A stretch of 64,000 bases of DNA from Psychrobacillus sp042945595 (GCF_042945595.1 NZ_CP168493.1:1736001-1800000), one strand, 5' to 3'. Shown: positions 25,895 through 34,550, counted from the first letter of the stretch. Notes: a model not told the origin generated them from the sequence alone. Numbers and translations: made by a program.

Positions 25895-25907
25895 CTATTC
25901 CTCAACT

Positions 25908-26094
25908 ACCATGAAAATTAGTTTCTTCAAGAAAAGAAAAATGACAATACTTAAGAAGACCCCTGCTTAATCGTAAAAAAAAAGAGGAGAGCGGATATTA
26001 ATAAGTCTATTGATTTCGGTGGACTACTAGTATTGACTCCTCTAACCATTTTCATTCTCTGTGGTGAAGCGCTGATTTTGCGCTTCATGGATGG
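25908..26094 (+). mobile_element. Palindromic small element, short form
   Basis: About 187 bp inserted in a left core: TCAACTA at its left end and CTAACGGGTGC at its right end. It starts CCATGAAAATTAG and ends ATGGATGG after the hairpin GAAGCGC-loop-GCGCTTC. It carries no gene. A sister copy at 43758-43942 shares its whole length. Confidence 0.78.
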
Positions 26095-26164
26095 CTAACG
26101 GGTGCTTTACTTCAATAAGGAGTAGAGCCATTTTTTTTACTAACGCGGCAGGTTATTTGAAGAG
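26094..26164 (+). repeat. Array repeat 21
   Basis: Left core CTAAC/GGGTGC/TTTACTT, split from its first bases by the small element; hairpin GGAGTAGAGCC and T8; right core TACTAAC/GCGGCAG/GTTATTT. Confidence 0.88.
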
Positions 26165-26201
26165 TGTTGTTTAAATTGTGTTCAACAATCGGGCCATTAT
26201 C
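26157..26201 (+). repeat. Shared 40-nt cassette leader
   Basis: GAAGAGTGTTGTTTAAATTG then TGTTCAACAATCGGGCCATT, almost identical to 17451-17494. Confidence 0.8.
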
Positions 26202-26306
26202 TTGAATAAGTTCTTTAAAGGTAATTGAATATATATGTTAAATTATCAATGAGAACTAAAAGGAACTAAGGTATTCTATTTTACCAATAAATGATATGAC
26301 CCAATG

Positions 26307-26337
26307 GCAGACTTTATATGTCTGCTAATTTTTTTCA
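26307..26337 (+). terminator. Hairpin upstream of sigma module 2
   Basis: GCAGAC pairs with GTCTGC and is followed by TTTTTTT. It may attenuate the sigma gene or end an upstream transcript. Confidence 0.6.
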
Positions 26338-26394
26338 TCATTTTTGTAACGAAACTTATTTTACTTAGTCTTAATTATGAAAGGAGGTAGAAAG

Positions 26395-26874
26395 GTGACA
26401 GAGTTTGAAAGTATATACAATCAATATTTCCGAGATGTTTACTCGTTTGTATTATCGTTAAGTCGTAATGAAAAAATTGCTGAAGAAATAACACAAGAAA
26501 CATTTTTCAAGGCTTTAAAAAGCATTGATAAGTTCAATGGTCATTGTAAAATCAATGTATGGCTTTGTCAAATAGCCAAAAACACATACTTTACCTATCT
26601 TGATAAACAAAAGCGATATGATACAGACGATATACCAGAGGAAATAATCGAGAATAGCATTGAATCAATGATTGTCAATAAGGAAAAAACCTTCCATTTA
26701 CATAAGGTCTTACATCGCTTAGAAGAGCCTTATAAAGAAGTTTTTACATTAAGGGTGTTTGGAGAACTGTCCTTTAAACAAATAAGTCAACTTTTCGAGA
26801 AAACGGAGAGTTGGTCAAGAGTCACATTTCACCGAGCTAAAGGTAAAATTCAAGATTTGCTAAGGGAGGAATAG
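26395..26874 (+). CDS. ECF RNA polymerase sigma factor (module 2)
   Basis: 159 residues from GTG at 26395, chosen because AAGGAGG precedes it; the ATG at 26377 overlaps that site. Region 2 shows YFRDVYSFVLSLSRNEKIAEEITQETFFKALK and INVWLCQIAKNTYF; region 4 shows LEEPYKEVFTLRVFGELSFKQISQLFEKTESWSRVTFHRAKGK. It resembles SigW/SigV-like group factors in size. The anti-sigma gene follows after 2 nt. Confidence 0.9.
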   Translation: MTEFESIYNQYFRDVYSFVLSLSRNEKIAEEITQETFFKALKSIDKFNGHCKINVWLCQIAKNTYFTYLDKQKRYDTDDIPEEIIENSIESMIVNKEKTFHLHKVLHRLEEPYKEVFTLRVFGELSFKQISQLFEKTESWSRVTFHRAKGKIQDLLREE

Positions 26875-26876
26875 AA

Positions 26877-27545
26877 ATGAGTAATAAAGTGTCATGTGAG
26901 ATAATTAAAGATATGCTTCCTTTGTATTATGATGGAGTATGCAGTGATGCTAGCAAAAGAATGGTAGAAGAACACATTTCAGATTGTGATAGTTGCAAAA
27001 GTGAATTGGATAGAATACAAGATGAAATAAAAATTCCCAAAGCAGAAATCCAAAAAAATAGAAACGACGCTATTGTTATAAACAAAATATCTTCATTCTG
27101 GAACCGTTCAAGAGTTAAGTCCTTTATAAAAGGAGTAATCATAAGTGTATTATTATTGTCTATTATTTTAGGTATATTAACGTGGGTCTTTATAATAGGC
27201 ACAAGAGCACAGTCCGAAGACGTTGATATCACAATCATAGATTATGAAATCACTACCCCATTAGAGGCAGGGGCTATTAGACTGGACCTTACTAATGGTA
27301 GGGGAATAAATGTAACAATGAGACCTATATATGGGGTGGACGAGAATGGTAAAAAAACTGAAGTTGGCTATGTCATTAAGCCATACTCTGTACAACCGTT
27401 TCCCGGAAAGGGTGCTAATAACTATACTATTGGATATCCGCCAACTTCAGATTTTACTGTCACAGTAAGTTTCAAAGATAAGGATATTGTATACTCTATG
27501 ACAGAACAAGGGTTGTTAGAATTGAAATTTAATCCGTCTGAATAA
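26877..27545 (+). CDS. Zinc-finger (ZAS-type) anti-sigma factor
   Basis: 222 residues. The N-terminus has the His-x3-Cys-x2-Cys signature in VEEHISDCDSCKSEL, preceded by CEIIKDMLPLYYDGVCS, as in anti-sigma zinc domains. One membrane helix (about 82-104) is followed by an extracytoplasmic domain with several beta strands ending LLELKFNPSE. It should hold the upstream sigma factor inactive at the membrane until an envelope signal arrives. Confidence 0.9.
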   Translation: MSNKVSCEIIKDMLPLYYDGVCSDASKRMVEEHISDCDSCKSELDRIQDEIKIPKAEIQKNRNDAIVINKISSFWNRSRVKSFIKGVIISVLLLSIILGILTWVFIIGTRAQSEDVDITIIDYEITTPLEAGAIRLDLTNGRGINVTMRPIYGVDENGKKTEVGYVIKPYSVQPFPGKGANNYTIGYPPTSDFTVTVSFKDKDIVYSMTEQGLLELKFNPSE

Positions 27546-27685
27546 TACATCCGGTTTATTTTACGGCGCAGTTTTTGAGGATAGTATTATAAAGTGGGTT
27601 TTTATATATTTGTTGCGATTATCTAAAAGGTGCTCAACTTTTTTTCGCTCCATACCTTATGACATACAATGAAATTTGTTATTCC
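27546..27685. other. Non-coding tail after sigma module 2
   Basis: No gene seen. TTTACGGCGCAGTTTTTGAGGA at its start may be a decayed right core, and AAAAGGTGCTCAACTTTTTT a decayed left core. Confidence 0.3.
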
Positions 27686-27757
27686 AGAATCGGGTGCGAA
27701 TGTTGAATAAGCTTCGCTTTTCTTATTCAACTAGCGCAGCAGTTTAGTTGAATAAGA
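27686..27757 (+). repeat. Array repeat 22, old-form left core
   Basis: Left side CGGGTGC/GAATGTTGAATAAGC is a decayed core of the type also seen near 41055, 46930 and 58180; right core AACTAGC/GCAGCAG/TTTAGTT is clear. Confidence 0.8.
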
Positions 27758-27844
27758 GTTAGGATGACTACATATAAACAAAATTTTCGAAATAAACAAA
27801 GCGGAGGTAAATATATGTTAGTTTGGTGTGTGGAGGTTAGATAA

Positions 27845-28069
27845 GTGATAATAATTTTTTTCTTAAAAAATATACTTTTTATCGTCTTTATTGTCTTTTT
27901 TATACTTGGATTAATTGAACTAATAAAAGTGTGTATTTGGTTTAATAAAAAGAAAGAAAAAATGATAAGAGCGGATGAGTACTACCTTAATTCAATTAGA
28001 CTTTATCATTATTTTGCTATAATGTCACTCTCAGGTTTTTTATTTAAAATTTTAAAGAGTATTTTGTAA
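27845..28069 (+). CDS. Small membrane protein of unknown function
   Basis: 74 residues from GTG at 27845, with GGAGGT 7 nt upstream. Two helices (IFFLKNILFIVFIVFFILGLIELI and YHYFAIMSLSGFLFKIL) joined by a basic loop (WFNKKKEKMIRADEYY). Family unknown. Confidence 0.65.
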   Translation: MIIIFFLKNILFIVFIVFFILGLIELIKVCIWFNKKKEKMIRADEYYLNSIRLYHYFAIMSLSGFLFKILKSIL

Positions 28070-28075
28070 AATGTT

Positions 28076-28158
28076 CTTATTGAACTAACGGGTGCTTTAC
28101 TTCAAGAGGGAGTAAAGCATTTTTCTTATTGAACTAAAGAAGCAGGTTAGTTTAAGAA
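28076..28158 (+). repeat. Array repeat 23
   Basis: Left core AACTAAC/GGGTGC/TTTACTT; hairpin GGAGTAAAGC and T5; right core AACTAAA/GAAGCAG/GTTAGTT. Confidence 0.93.
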
Positions 28159-28167
28159 GAACATAAT

Positions 28168-28193
28168 AAAAAGACCAATAGTGGTCTTTTTTA
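28168..28193 (-). terminator. Terminator of the minus-strand exported-protein gene
   Basis: AAAAGACCA pairs with TGGTCTTTT; it can act in both directions. Confidence 0.75.
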
Positions 28194-28610
28194 AAGGGGA
28201 AAATCAAATGTTTTTAGTAACGTATCCATTTCTGTTTTAACGGTAAAAAAATGAGGCTTTTTTTCATCATCAAATATGAGTAAATAAGGCTTTTCATTCT
28301 CGGGAATAATAATGATAACTTCATCAATCAAAGTATTAACCCATTTATTTTCCAATCGAAGAGATGGCGATAAGGGGATTTTAACTATATAACCTTTGTC
28401 TGGAATAGGGTTGAATTTTTTAACAATATTATCAATTTCTTTAATAATTTTTTTAGTCTCTAATTGTATTTTAGGATTTGTTGGGATTGTTATTATCTTA
28501 TTTTTTTCAATATCAAGAAGTTCAATTTCCGTAATGCTTTGTGCACTTACTATAAGTAGATTAAATAGGAAAAGTATAGGAATTGACGAAAACAAAACTT
28601 TACGAATCAC
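28191..28610 (-). CDS. Exported protein of unknown function
   Basis: 139 residues from GTG at 28610, chosen for GAGGTG 7 nt upstream on the minus strand. Signal segment (VLFSSIPILFLFNLLIVSA) with a cleavage-like SAQS, then a Lys/Ile-rich mature part with repeated strand-like stretches (GYIVKIPLSPSLRLE, VIIIIPENEKPYLLIFDDEKKPHFF). No family recognised. The gene is antiparallel to the array. Confidence 0.65.
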   Translation of the reverse strand: MIRKVLFSSIPILFLFNLLIVSAQSITEIELLDIEKNKIITIPTNPKIQLETKKIIKEIDNIVKKFNPIPDKGYIVKIPLSPSLRLENKWVNTLIDEVIIIIPENEKPYLLIFDDEKKPHFFTVKTEMDTLLKTFDFPL

Positions 28611-28662
28611 ATATATCACCTCAAAATTAGTCTTACCAAAGATGATTCTGATATACCTTATG

Positions 28663-28697
28663 CTTGTTCAACTAACGCGGCAGGTTAGTTTAAGAAG
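28663..28697 (+). repeat. Array repeat 24, right-type core only
   Basis: TTCAACTAAC/GCGGCAG/GTTAGTTTAAGAAG. Confidence 0.9.
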
Positions 28698-28761
28698 GAA
28701 ATATAGAAAATAAGTAGAATAGTTATAGTTAAAATAAGGTATATGGTGGGGAGTAGAAAAA

Positions 28762-29148
28762 ATGCGTAAAACTCGTTTTATAATTCTATTTCTATTGTTA
28801 TTAGTAATCCTTTCAGCTTGTAATGATGACAAAACCTCTTCGTTTTTTGGGGAAAATGAAAATTGGTTGGTAAAATTTAATATCAGTAAAAAAAATAATT
28901 TATTTGAGGGAACTTACATTGTAGAATATACAGGCGGAAATTTAGAAGAACTTTTGAATAAGGAAATTTTTTATGAGGTAGGTTTTAAAGAACCAACAAC
29001 TGGAGGTGTTGGTTTTTTAAATGACGAAGGAGTATTAGAAGGTAGAGTATCTAAAAAGAGTTGCTATTCAGATTGTGATAGTTCAGAACTTGTTTTTAAC
29101 GTAATAATAGATGGCAAAGTGGAGAATATAATGCTTAATAAAAAATAG
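28762..29148 (+). CDS. Lipoprotein of unknown function
   Basis: 128 residues. Lipobox LSAC (residues 17-20) followed by Asn-Asp-Asp, which favours retention at the membrane outer face. The mature part ends with GFLNDEGVLEGRVSKKSCYSDCDSSELVFNVIIDG, where CYSDC could form a disulfide. SD is GGTGGGGAG. Single-gene cassette. Confidence 0.72.
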   Translation: MRKTRFIILFLLLLVILSACNDDKTSSFFGENENWLVKFNISKKNNLFEGTYIVEYTGGNLEELLNKEIFYEVGFKEPTTGGVGFLNDEGVLEGRVSKKSCYSDCDSSELVFNVIIDGKVENIMLNKK

Positions 29149-29190
29149 GGATAAAATTGAGATAAGCTTTGATGCCATTTGTACAGTGTT

Positions 29191-29290
29191 TTTCAATTAA
29201 GCTATCGGAGTGCGTTAGTTCAAGAACATTGGGTTGCTTAGGCAACTCTTTTTTCTTGTTGAACTAAAGCCGCAGTTTAGTTGAATAAGG
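29191..29290 (+). repeat. Array repeat 25
   Basis: Left core GCTATC/GGAGTGC/GTTAGTT; hairpin GGGTTGCTTAGGCAACTC with T6; right core AACTAAA/GCCGCAG/TTTAGTT. Confidence 0.88.
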
Positions 29291-29317
29291 AAATTTATTT
29301 TCTAAGGGGGATGAATT

Positions 29318-29617
29318 ATGTTTCGAGTATTCTTCGAATTAATTCGAATCATAGCAATTTTTTTAATTCTTGGCAGTATAATGGATGTTTTAATGAAATT
29401 TGTTTATACAAGTTTAGGAATAAATGTCGATAATACCAACGGTGCTGGGATAGTGGGCATGTCCATTCTTATACTAATTTTCGTATTGTATAGAAATAGG
29501 CTTCAATTTTCTGGATTTTATAAAGGAAAAAAAAGATTGAAATTTCCAAAAACAGTTAGTATTTTTCTAATTTCTTGTTCAGTCTTAATGCTAATCTTTG
29601 CACCCTTATTGCACTAA
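29318..29617 (+). CDS. Small membrane protein of unknown function
   Basis: 99 residues with three helices (IIAIFLILGSIMDVLM, AGIVGMSILILIFVLY, VSIFLISCSVLMLIFAPLL) and a basic loop (RNRLQFSGFYKGKKRLKF). AAGGGGG upstream. Its stop codon is inside a remnant left core. Confidence 0.68.
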   Translation: MFRVFFELIRIIAIFLILGSIMDVLMKFVYTSLGINVDNTNGAGIVGMSILILIFVLYRNRLQFSGFYKGKKRLKFPKTVSIFLISCSVLMLIFAPLLH

Positions 29618-29635
29618 ATGCTTTAGTTTAACAAG
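29608..29635 (+). repeat. Array repeat 26, left-type core remnant
   Basis: CACTAA/ATGC/TTTAGTTTAACAAG. The array copy without hairpin or right core. Confidence 0.65.
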
Positions 29636-29636
29636 A

Positions 29637-29674
29637 GAAAAAAGATCGTTCACATTATATGAACGATCTTTTTT
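29637..29674 (+). terminator. Strong intrinsic terminator
   Basis: AAAAGATCGTTC pairs with GAACGATCTTTT, with T6; bidirectional. Confidence 0.88.
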
Positions 29675-29811
29675 AGGTATTCAACATGTCAATTCCAACT
29701 TTTTAAAAAAAATTTACAAGAACATGAAATTATTTAACTATATAACTCGTTATATTAGTGAAGAGAGAAATATACGATGCATGTGCATAATCGTATTACA
29801 AGGAGGTTCAT

Positions 29812-30378
29812 ATGGAGGAAGAGTTGGAGTGGATTCAAGAAGTATTAACGGGCAACAAGCAGGCTTATGCTCACATAATAAATAAATACAAAAATTTTCT
29901 ATATGCAACTGTTTTAAGAATGACCAAAAATCCGCAAGTCGCTCAAGACTTAGTTCAAGAAGCATTTATTAAAGTGTATCACCAACTTGATAAATATGAG
30001 CAAAAGGGGTCGTTTTCAAGTTGGATTTATCGGGTGACCATCAACCATTGTATGGATGAGTTCAGAAAGAAAAGCTATCAAATGAAGCAAGTGGAAATAA
30101 ACGAAGAAAGAGTTGTAAATTCTATTCATCCAGAAGTTATTTTATTAAAAAAGGAAAAAAGTAGACAGTTAGAACGATTGATCTTAACGCTTCCAGAGGA
30201 TGAGCGAATGATTATTCTTTTAAGATATGTGAATGAATTAAGCTATGAAGAAATAAGTGAACTGGTTGAAGTGCCAGTAACAGGGGTTCGTAATAAACTT
30301 CATCGAGCTAAGAAAAAAATGAGAGATACCGTAAATCGGGAAGGAGGTTATTTTTATGAACTGTCCGAAGGCAGATAA
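29812..30378 (+). CDS. ECF RNA polymerase sigma factor (module 3)
   Basis: 188 residues. Region 2: YKNFLYATVLRMTKNPQVAQDLVQEAFIKVYHQLDKY and FSSWIYRVTINHCMDEFRKK; region 4: LPEDERMIILLRYVNELSYEEISELVEVPVTGVRNKLHRAKKK. GGAGG precedes the ATG. The end overlaps the partner anti-sigma gene by 23 nt. Similar to SigM/SigV-like factors that respond to envelope stress. Confidence 0.92.
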   Translation: MEEELEWIQEVLTGNKQAYAHIINKYKNFLYATVLRMTKNPQVAQDLVQEAFIKVYHQLDKYEQKGSFSSWIYRVTINHCMDEFRKKSYQMKQVEINEERVVNSIHPEVILLKKEKSRQLERLILTLPEDERMIILLRYVNELSYEEISELVEVPVTGVRNKLHRAKKKMRDTVNREGGYFYELSEGR

Positions 30379-31933
30379 ACTTTCCCAGTATGCTGATAAC
30401 CTATTAACAAAAGAAGAGCATGCTCAAATACTTACACATTTAAAAACTTGTGATACATGTACAAGTATTGTTCAACTATTTAAAGAGGAACAACAATTTT
30501 TAAAAGTTAATTTACAATCACCAACTTTACCAGATAATTTTGCATCTCTTGTTTTGGATCAATTGGAACCATACGACCAGAAAGCTGTACGAAGAAAACA
30601 ACAAATTTGGAAACGTATTATTCTATTAGCTGCTAGTATTGTGTTAGCTTTAGGTTTAACTGCTACATTAAACCCTACCTTTGCCCAGTTTATAGGTGGC
30701 ATGTTTAGTACAAAACAGGTAGATGAAGGACTAAAGCTAGCATCAGATGAAGGGCTTGCTGAGAGGGTTAATTTAGAAGTATCAGACAAGGACATTACGT
30801 TTAAAGTGGAAGATATAATAGTAGATTCATCACGAGTAGCATTATCCTTACAAGTTATTAATGAAAACGGTATAGCAGAAATACCAAACATAAATGAATC
30901 AATTAAAGGTAACTATATTTGGGTTACTGGTTATAATGGTCAATACTCTTTTAATATGGGTTACATAATGGATAGGGGGTTAGATTATAATTCTTTTCAA
31001 GTGTTTATTAATGATGAACCCGGATTAGAAAAAGTAACAATCAAGTTTCATCTTGTCGAGTTAAATGGCAAACAGGGAAATTGGGAGTTAGAGATACCAG
31101 TAGAATTAACAGATAAGAGTGCTAAGACTAAAAAAGTTATTCTGAATAATGCTGGCCAAAGTTTTAATGGAGTAGCAGTTAATTTAAAGGAAATACAATA
31201 TGCCCCCACCTCTAATGCATTGCTGTATGAAACATCTTACGGATCATCAGAACTAGGAGAAATAGAGGGGAAAATTGAAACCTTAAAAGAACAGTTTGGA
31301 TTTGACACAAATGAGTTCTATACTTATGGTACATCTATTAAATATCATATAGAAAATGATGAAAAGGAAGTTGTTCTGAAATTTTCACCATTTACACTGG
31401 AGGAACCAATGGACAAAAACTTAATCATTAGTAAAGCTGGAGGTAAAGAAAAATTAGGTCATGTAGCATGGAAAGAAGTCTTTGTACCTGAAAAAATTGA
31501 CAGCAAACTCACTTTCGTATTGGATGGTGTCTATAAAGTAGTTCCTACTGATTTTTCTGTTAAATTTAATCCTGAAAAAATTAAGGAACAACCTGTTTCA
31601 TTTAACTATATGGGAAATGGAGTAACAATAAAAAAGGCAGAATTAGAGAGTGTTACGAATGCAAGTGATCCGGCTAATTTTGAAATTGAAATGGAGGTGA
31701 ATAAAAAAAGCGATGCAGCGGAACTTGGTATATGGGTGTTGATGGATGAAACTGGAAAGTCTTATAGAGTTGATAATGAAACTACACATAAAGGAAAAGA
31801 TAATTACAAGCGAACCATTTATTTCAAATCTAATGATTTAAGTGAAATCCCAGGGGAATTATCATTACATCTGCTTTCTGCAACTAGCTATTATGAGTTA
31901 GAGGAGAAATGGAGAGTTCCGTTATATGAATAA
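30356..31933 (+). CDS. Anti-sigma factor: zinc finger plus DUF4179-like ectodomain
   Basis: 525 residues. Zinc domain at the N-terminus (HLKTCDTCTSIVQLF, with the His-x3-Cys-x2-Cys spacing), linker, membrane helix (about 87-108, IILLAASIVLALGLTATL), and a large ectodomain whose first part (FAQFIGGMFSTKQVDEGLKLASDEG through VALSLQVINENG) resembles DUF4179 of Bacillota anti-sigma factors. The rest is repeated beta sandwich-like sequence. It should sense an extracytoplasmic cue and release the ECF sigma factor. Confidence 0.9.
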   Translation: MNCPKADKLSQYADNLLTKEEHAQILTHLKTCDTCTSIVQLFKEEQQFLKVNLQSPTLPDNFASLVLDQLEPYDQKAVRRKQQIWKRIILLAASIVLALGLTATLNPTFAQFIGGMFSTKQVDEGLKLASDEGLAERVNLEVSDKDITFKVEDIIVDSSRVALSLQVINENGIAEIPNINESIKGNYIWVTGYNGQYSFNMGYIMDRGLDYNSFQVFINDEPGLEKVTIKFHLVELNGKQGNWELEIPVELTDKSAKTKKVILNNAGQSFNGVAVNLKEIQYAPTSNALLYETSYGSSELGEIEGKIETLKEQFGFDTNEFYTYGTSIKYHIENDEKEVVLKFSPFTLEEPMDKNLIISKAGGKEKLGHVAWKEVFVPEKIDSKLTFVLDGVYKVVPTDFSVKFNPEKIKEQPVSFNYMGNGVTIKKAELESVTNASDPANFEIEMEVNKKSDAAELGIWVLMDETGKSYRVDNETTHKGKDNYKRTIYFKSNDLSEIPGELSLHLLSATSYYELEEKWRVPLYE

Positions 31934-32045
31934 TAAATAAGCCAATAGGATAGAAAATGAAGAAGCAAGTATCTTCGTCAACAAATTTTGTAGAAAGTGG
32001 TCACTTTTTTATTTGCGTGATTGCAAATGAGAACGACTACAAATC
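31934..32045. other. Non-coding tail after sigma module 3
   Basis: No gene or clear terminator; short stretch GTCACTTTTTTATTTGCGTGATTGCAAATGAG contains weak inverted repeats. Confidence 0.3.
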
Positions 32046-32139
32046 TTCTTCAATAAATTGGGTAATTTAGTTTAAAGTTAGGAGAGTTGCTTAGGTAACT
32101 CTTCTTTATTAAACTAATGCAGCAGGTAAGTTCAATAAG
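32046..32139 (+). repeat. Array repeat 27, decayed left core
   Basis: Left core CAATAAATT/GGGTAA/TTTAGTT; hairpin GAGTTGCTTAGGTAACTC; right core AACTAAT/GCAGCAG/GTAAGTT. Confidence 0.82.
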
Positions 32140-32275
32140 ATGAAACCAATTTATTGTTCATTTGTAATTATATTAAGAACATCAGAAAAATAGCGATTCA
32201 ATCATTTGAAAAATAATTATATAAGGATTTGCTTTTATTGTAATTTTTACATATATCTAAAGTGGAGGTTTACAA

Positions 32276-32485
32276 ATGAAACATTCTACGAAAGTAACAG
32301 AATGCCCTAAATGTGGTGGAAAAGAATTGGGGAAAGGTAAAAATAGTGGTAATGGATATGCAGATATGTATCCATCTAATAAGATGAGCTTTGGGTCAGA
32401 AGTTGAATACACTATTTGTACTGAATGTGGATTTATAATCGAAAGCTATGTAAAAAAGCCAGAGAAATTTAAGGGGACACTTTAG
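32276..32485 (+). CDS. Small zinc-ribbon protein
   Basis: 69 residues with two CxxC pairs, CPKCGGKELG near the start and CTECGFIIES at about 44-47, which would bind one zinc ion. No membrane helix. The linker GKGKNSGNGYADMYPSN is glycine-rich. GGAGG precedes the ATG. Function unknown. Confidence 0.75.
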   Translation: MKHSTKVTECPKCGGKELGKGKNSGNGYADMYPSNKMSFGSEVEYTICTECGFIIESYVKKPEKFKGTL

Positions 32486-32490
32486 ATGTT

Positions 32491-32521
32491 CTTCAAGTAA
32501 CAGGTACTTTAGTTGAATAAG
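32491..32521 (+). repeat. Array repeat 28, left-type core only
   Basis: TTCAAGTAAC/AGGTAC/TTTAGTTGAATAAG. Confidence 0.8.
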
Positions 32522-32560
32522 AGATTAGTGGCACTTAACTTGATAATAGGGGGAAATGGT

Positions 32561-32665
32561 TTGAAGAATTTATTAAAATGGAGTTATTTTTGGGTGTTAT
32601 TAGTCGGTATTTTAATAGGCTATTTTGGAATACCTATGCTATGGCGTTTACTTTATCATATTTAA
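32561..32665 (+). CDS. 34-residue membrane peptide
   Basis: A short frame from TTG at 32561 with AGGGGGAAA upstream: MKNLLKWSYFWVLLVGILIG then YFGIPMLWRLLYHI. It is bounded by two array cores, which supports it as the cargo of a mini-cassette. One membrane helix. Function unknown. Confidence 0.55.
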   Translation: MKNLLKWSYFWVLLVGILIGYFGIPMLWRLLYHI

Positions 32666-32704
32666 CTTTGCGGTGGATATTTATCTAAGATTGTGAAAAG
32701 GTGT

Positions 32705-32736
32705 ACTTAAGCTAACGAAGCAGTTTAGTTGAATAC
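32705..32736 (+). repeat. Array repeat 29, right-type core only
   Basis: TTAAGCTAAC/GAAGCAG/TTTAGTTGAAT with TTGTGAA leader. Confidence 0.85.
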
Positions 32737-32758
32737 ATAACATAGAGGGATGGTGCTT

Positions 32759-33070
32759 ATGTTTGTAGGTATTCTAATGATAATCATGGGGATTAGTCAC
32801 TTAAAGAAAAAAGATTTTTTCATTGGGAAGGGTACAGAAGCTTTTATTGGAAAGGACAAATTTCCCTCATTTCAAAAAGGATTAGTTTTACCGTATTTTT
32901 TAACGGGGACGATAATATTTTGTATGGGAATAGTAGAGAACATTGCCATTCTCCAAACATCAATATATATCACTTTATATATTATCGTTGGCATTATTCC
33001 TGTGGTATTGTTGATAGCAAATAATAAAAAACACACTGGTCGATATTTCTTTTGGGTAAAAAGCAATTAA
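32759..33070 (+). CDS. Small membrane protein of unknown function
   Basis: 103 residues from the ATG at 32759 (GAGGG 9 nt upstream). Three helices: FVGILMIIMGISHL, LPYFLTGTIIFCMGIVENIA and ISLYIIVGIIPVVLLIA-like, with a basic loop (KKKDFFIGKGTEAFIGKDKF). Family unknown. Confidence 0.66.
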   Translation: MFVGILMIIMGISHLKKKDFFIGKGTEAFIGKDKFPSFQKGLVLPYFLTGTIIFCMGIVENIAILQTSIYITLYIIVGIIPVVLLIANNKKHTGRYFFWVKSN

Positions 33071-33107
33071 ACAAAGAAGTAACGTAATATTACATTCTTA
33101 TTCAACT

Positions 33108-33484
33108 CCCATGAAAATTAAAAAACGCTCAAAATCTATAAAATTGCATAACAAAAGAGACTCAGAAAAAGCTTTTTTAAAAAAAGGCTGAGCCTTCTGA
33201 ATGATTATATTGAGTTAATAGGTAAATCAAGAAACATCTCCATTCTTCCTAAAATAAAGGCAAGGCTGGTGCAACCAATCAAAAAGGATTAATCTCCCAT
33301 AAGTGCTACCCATATAGGGTGCGACAGTCTGTGATGCACCGAGATCGTTGGAGTCAGACTAACGGATGGGCTCTATGGCACCATAGTGTATCGACCTTCT
33401 TCGCCAGCCATAGAAACAGTATAGACAGTGGTATCCATTTTCATGCTCTGTGGTGAAGCGCTGATTTTGCGCTTCATGGATGGC
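33108..33484 (+). mobile_element. Palindromic small element, long form
   Basis: About 377 bp in a left core: TTCAACT precedes its CCCATGAAAATTA start and TAACGGGTGC follows its ATGGATGGC end. The interior (GACAGTCTGTGATGCACC, GACTAACGGATGGGCTCTAT) matches the degenerate copy at 7520-7770 and looks like structured RNA or transposon-end sequence; there is no protein gene. The terminal hairpin is GAAGCGC-loop-GCGCTTC. Short forms at 25908 and 43758 share both ends. Confidence 0.75.
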
Positions 33485-33557
33485 TAACGGGTGCTTTACT
33501 TCAAGAAGGAGTAAAGCCTTTTTTCTTATTGAACTAAAGCAGCAGTTTAGTTGAAGA
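33484..33557 (+). repeat. Array repeat 30
   Basis: Left core CTAAC/GGGTGC/TTTACTT, interrupted at its left by the small element; hairpin GGAGTAAAGC and T6; right core AACTAAA/GCAGCAG/TTTAGTT. Confidence 0.92.
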
Positions 33558-33584
33558 AACACTGAAAAGAAAGGGGCTGTAAAA

Positions 33585-34070
33585 ATGAAGTATTTATTAT
33601 ATGAATTGCATTTAGCTCAAAATATGGATGGAACGAATGATGAAGAATTGGATAAATTAAATAATCAATGGATGGAAAATGCAAAAAAATACAAAGAGGT
33701 ATTCAATAAATTATCCGATAGATTGCCTCAAGATATTTTTAATCGTTTTAACTCTTGGGGGTTTCACGATTATAGACTTATAAAAATGGAAATTGAACAT
33801 AAAAGTCTCCTTCACTCAAGCATTCACTTCACTGTTTCCAGCGACGATGTTTGGATATTGAGTTTTGACAATGTCTCTTTCTTTCAATTTCAACACTTGA
33901 ATTATGATAATGATAAACCCATTTACAATCGTGAAATAGATGACTGGTTATATGAAGAATTATTACCAATTAACGAATCAACATTATCATTTGAAGTCAT
34001 TTTGTCATCAGGAGGAAATATACTATTACACTTCCCAAATAAATCCGTTTCGATGAAAAAGTTAAAATAA
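33585..34070 (+). CDS. Cytoplasmic protein with WGFHDY motif, function unknown
   Basis: 161 residues without signal or membrane helix. Acidic, with a helical first half (ELDKLNNQWMENAKKYKEVFNKLSDRL) and a second half of strands around SWGFHDYRLIKMEIEHKSL, HFTVSSDDVWILSFDNV and SFEVILSSGGNILLHF. The WGFHDY-type motif recurs in Bacillus proteins of unknown function, some near immunity genes. AAGGGGC upstream. Confidence 0.68.
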   Translation: MKYLLYELHLAQNMDGTNDEELDKLNNQWMENAKKYKEVFNKLSDRLPQDIFNRFNSWGFHDYRLIKMEIEHKSLLHSSIHFTVSSDDVWILSFDNVSFFQFQHLNYDNDKPIYNREIDDWLYEELLPINESTLSFEVILSSGGNILLHFPNKSVSMKKLK

Positions 34071-34080
34071 CTACTGCATT

Positions 34081-34165
34081 CTTATTCAACTAACGGGTGC
34101 TTTAGTTTAAGAAGGAGTAAAGCATTTTTTCTTATTCAACTAAAGACGCAGGTTAGTTGAATAAG
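34081..34165 (+). repeat. Array repeat 31
   Basis: Left core AACTAAC/GGGTGC/TTTAGTT (a full palindrome); hairpin GGAGTAAAGC and T6; right core AACTAAA/GACGCAG/GTTAGTT. Confidence 0.93.
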
Positions 34166-34231
34166 AAATTGGTTTATTATGGTGATATTGTGATTGTAAG
34201 ATATTTAGATTATTGTTTAGGGGGAATGATG

Positions 34232-34504
34232 ATGAATAATGTTACCGAAAAAATTAAAGTTGAGTTTGAAATAAAAGGCTTTGGTGAAGAAACTACCCAA
34301 GACTATGATGGTTCATACAAAGGTATAGAAGTTGTAAGAACTAAGGACCTTCCAAAAGACACCACTTTAGAAGAAATTGAAACGATTGTTAATCATCTAT
34401 TTGAAGAAATCGAGTTAATCTATGGGAAACAGCCTGAACACTTATTGGCAAAGGTAGTAATTAGAGCTACAAAGAAAGATACTCAGATTACTTATTTAGG
34501 ATAA
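34232..34504 (+). CDS. Small cytoplasmic protein, function unknown
   Basis: 90 residues from the third of three tandem ATG codons at 34232, 7 nt after AGGGGG. Sequence MNNVTEKIKVEFEIKGFGEE through LEEIETIVNHLFEEIELIYG and AKVVIRATKKDTQITYLG suggests a beta-alpha-beta fold. No family recognised. Confidence 0.65.
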   Translation: MNNVTEKIKVEFEIKGFGEETTQDYDGSYKGIEVVRTKDLPKDTTLEEIETIVNHLFEEIELIYGKQPEHLLAKVVIRATKKDTQITYLG

Positions 34505-34550
34505 TGAATGCATTTGAAATAAATAAACAACAAGTTTGTGAAAAGATGTT

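Noticed and set aside
33108..33484. Group I intron or IStron
   Set aside because: I could not match the P, Q, R and S core elements with confidence, and there is no TnpB gene.
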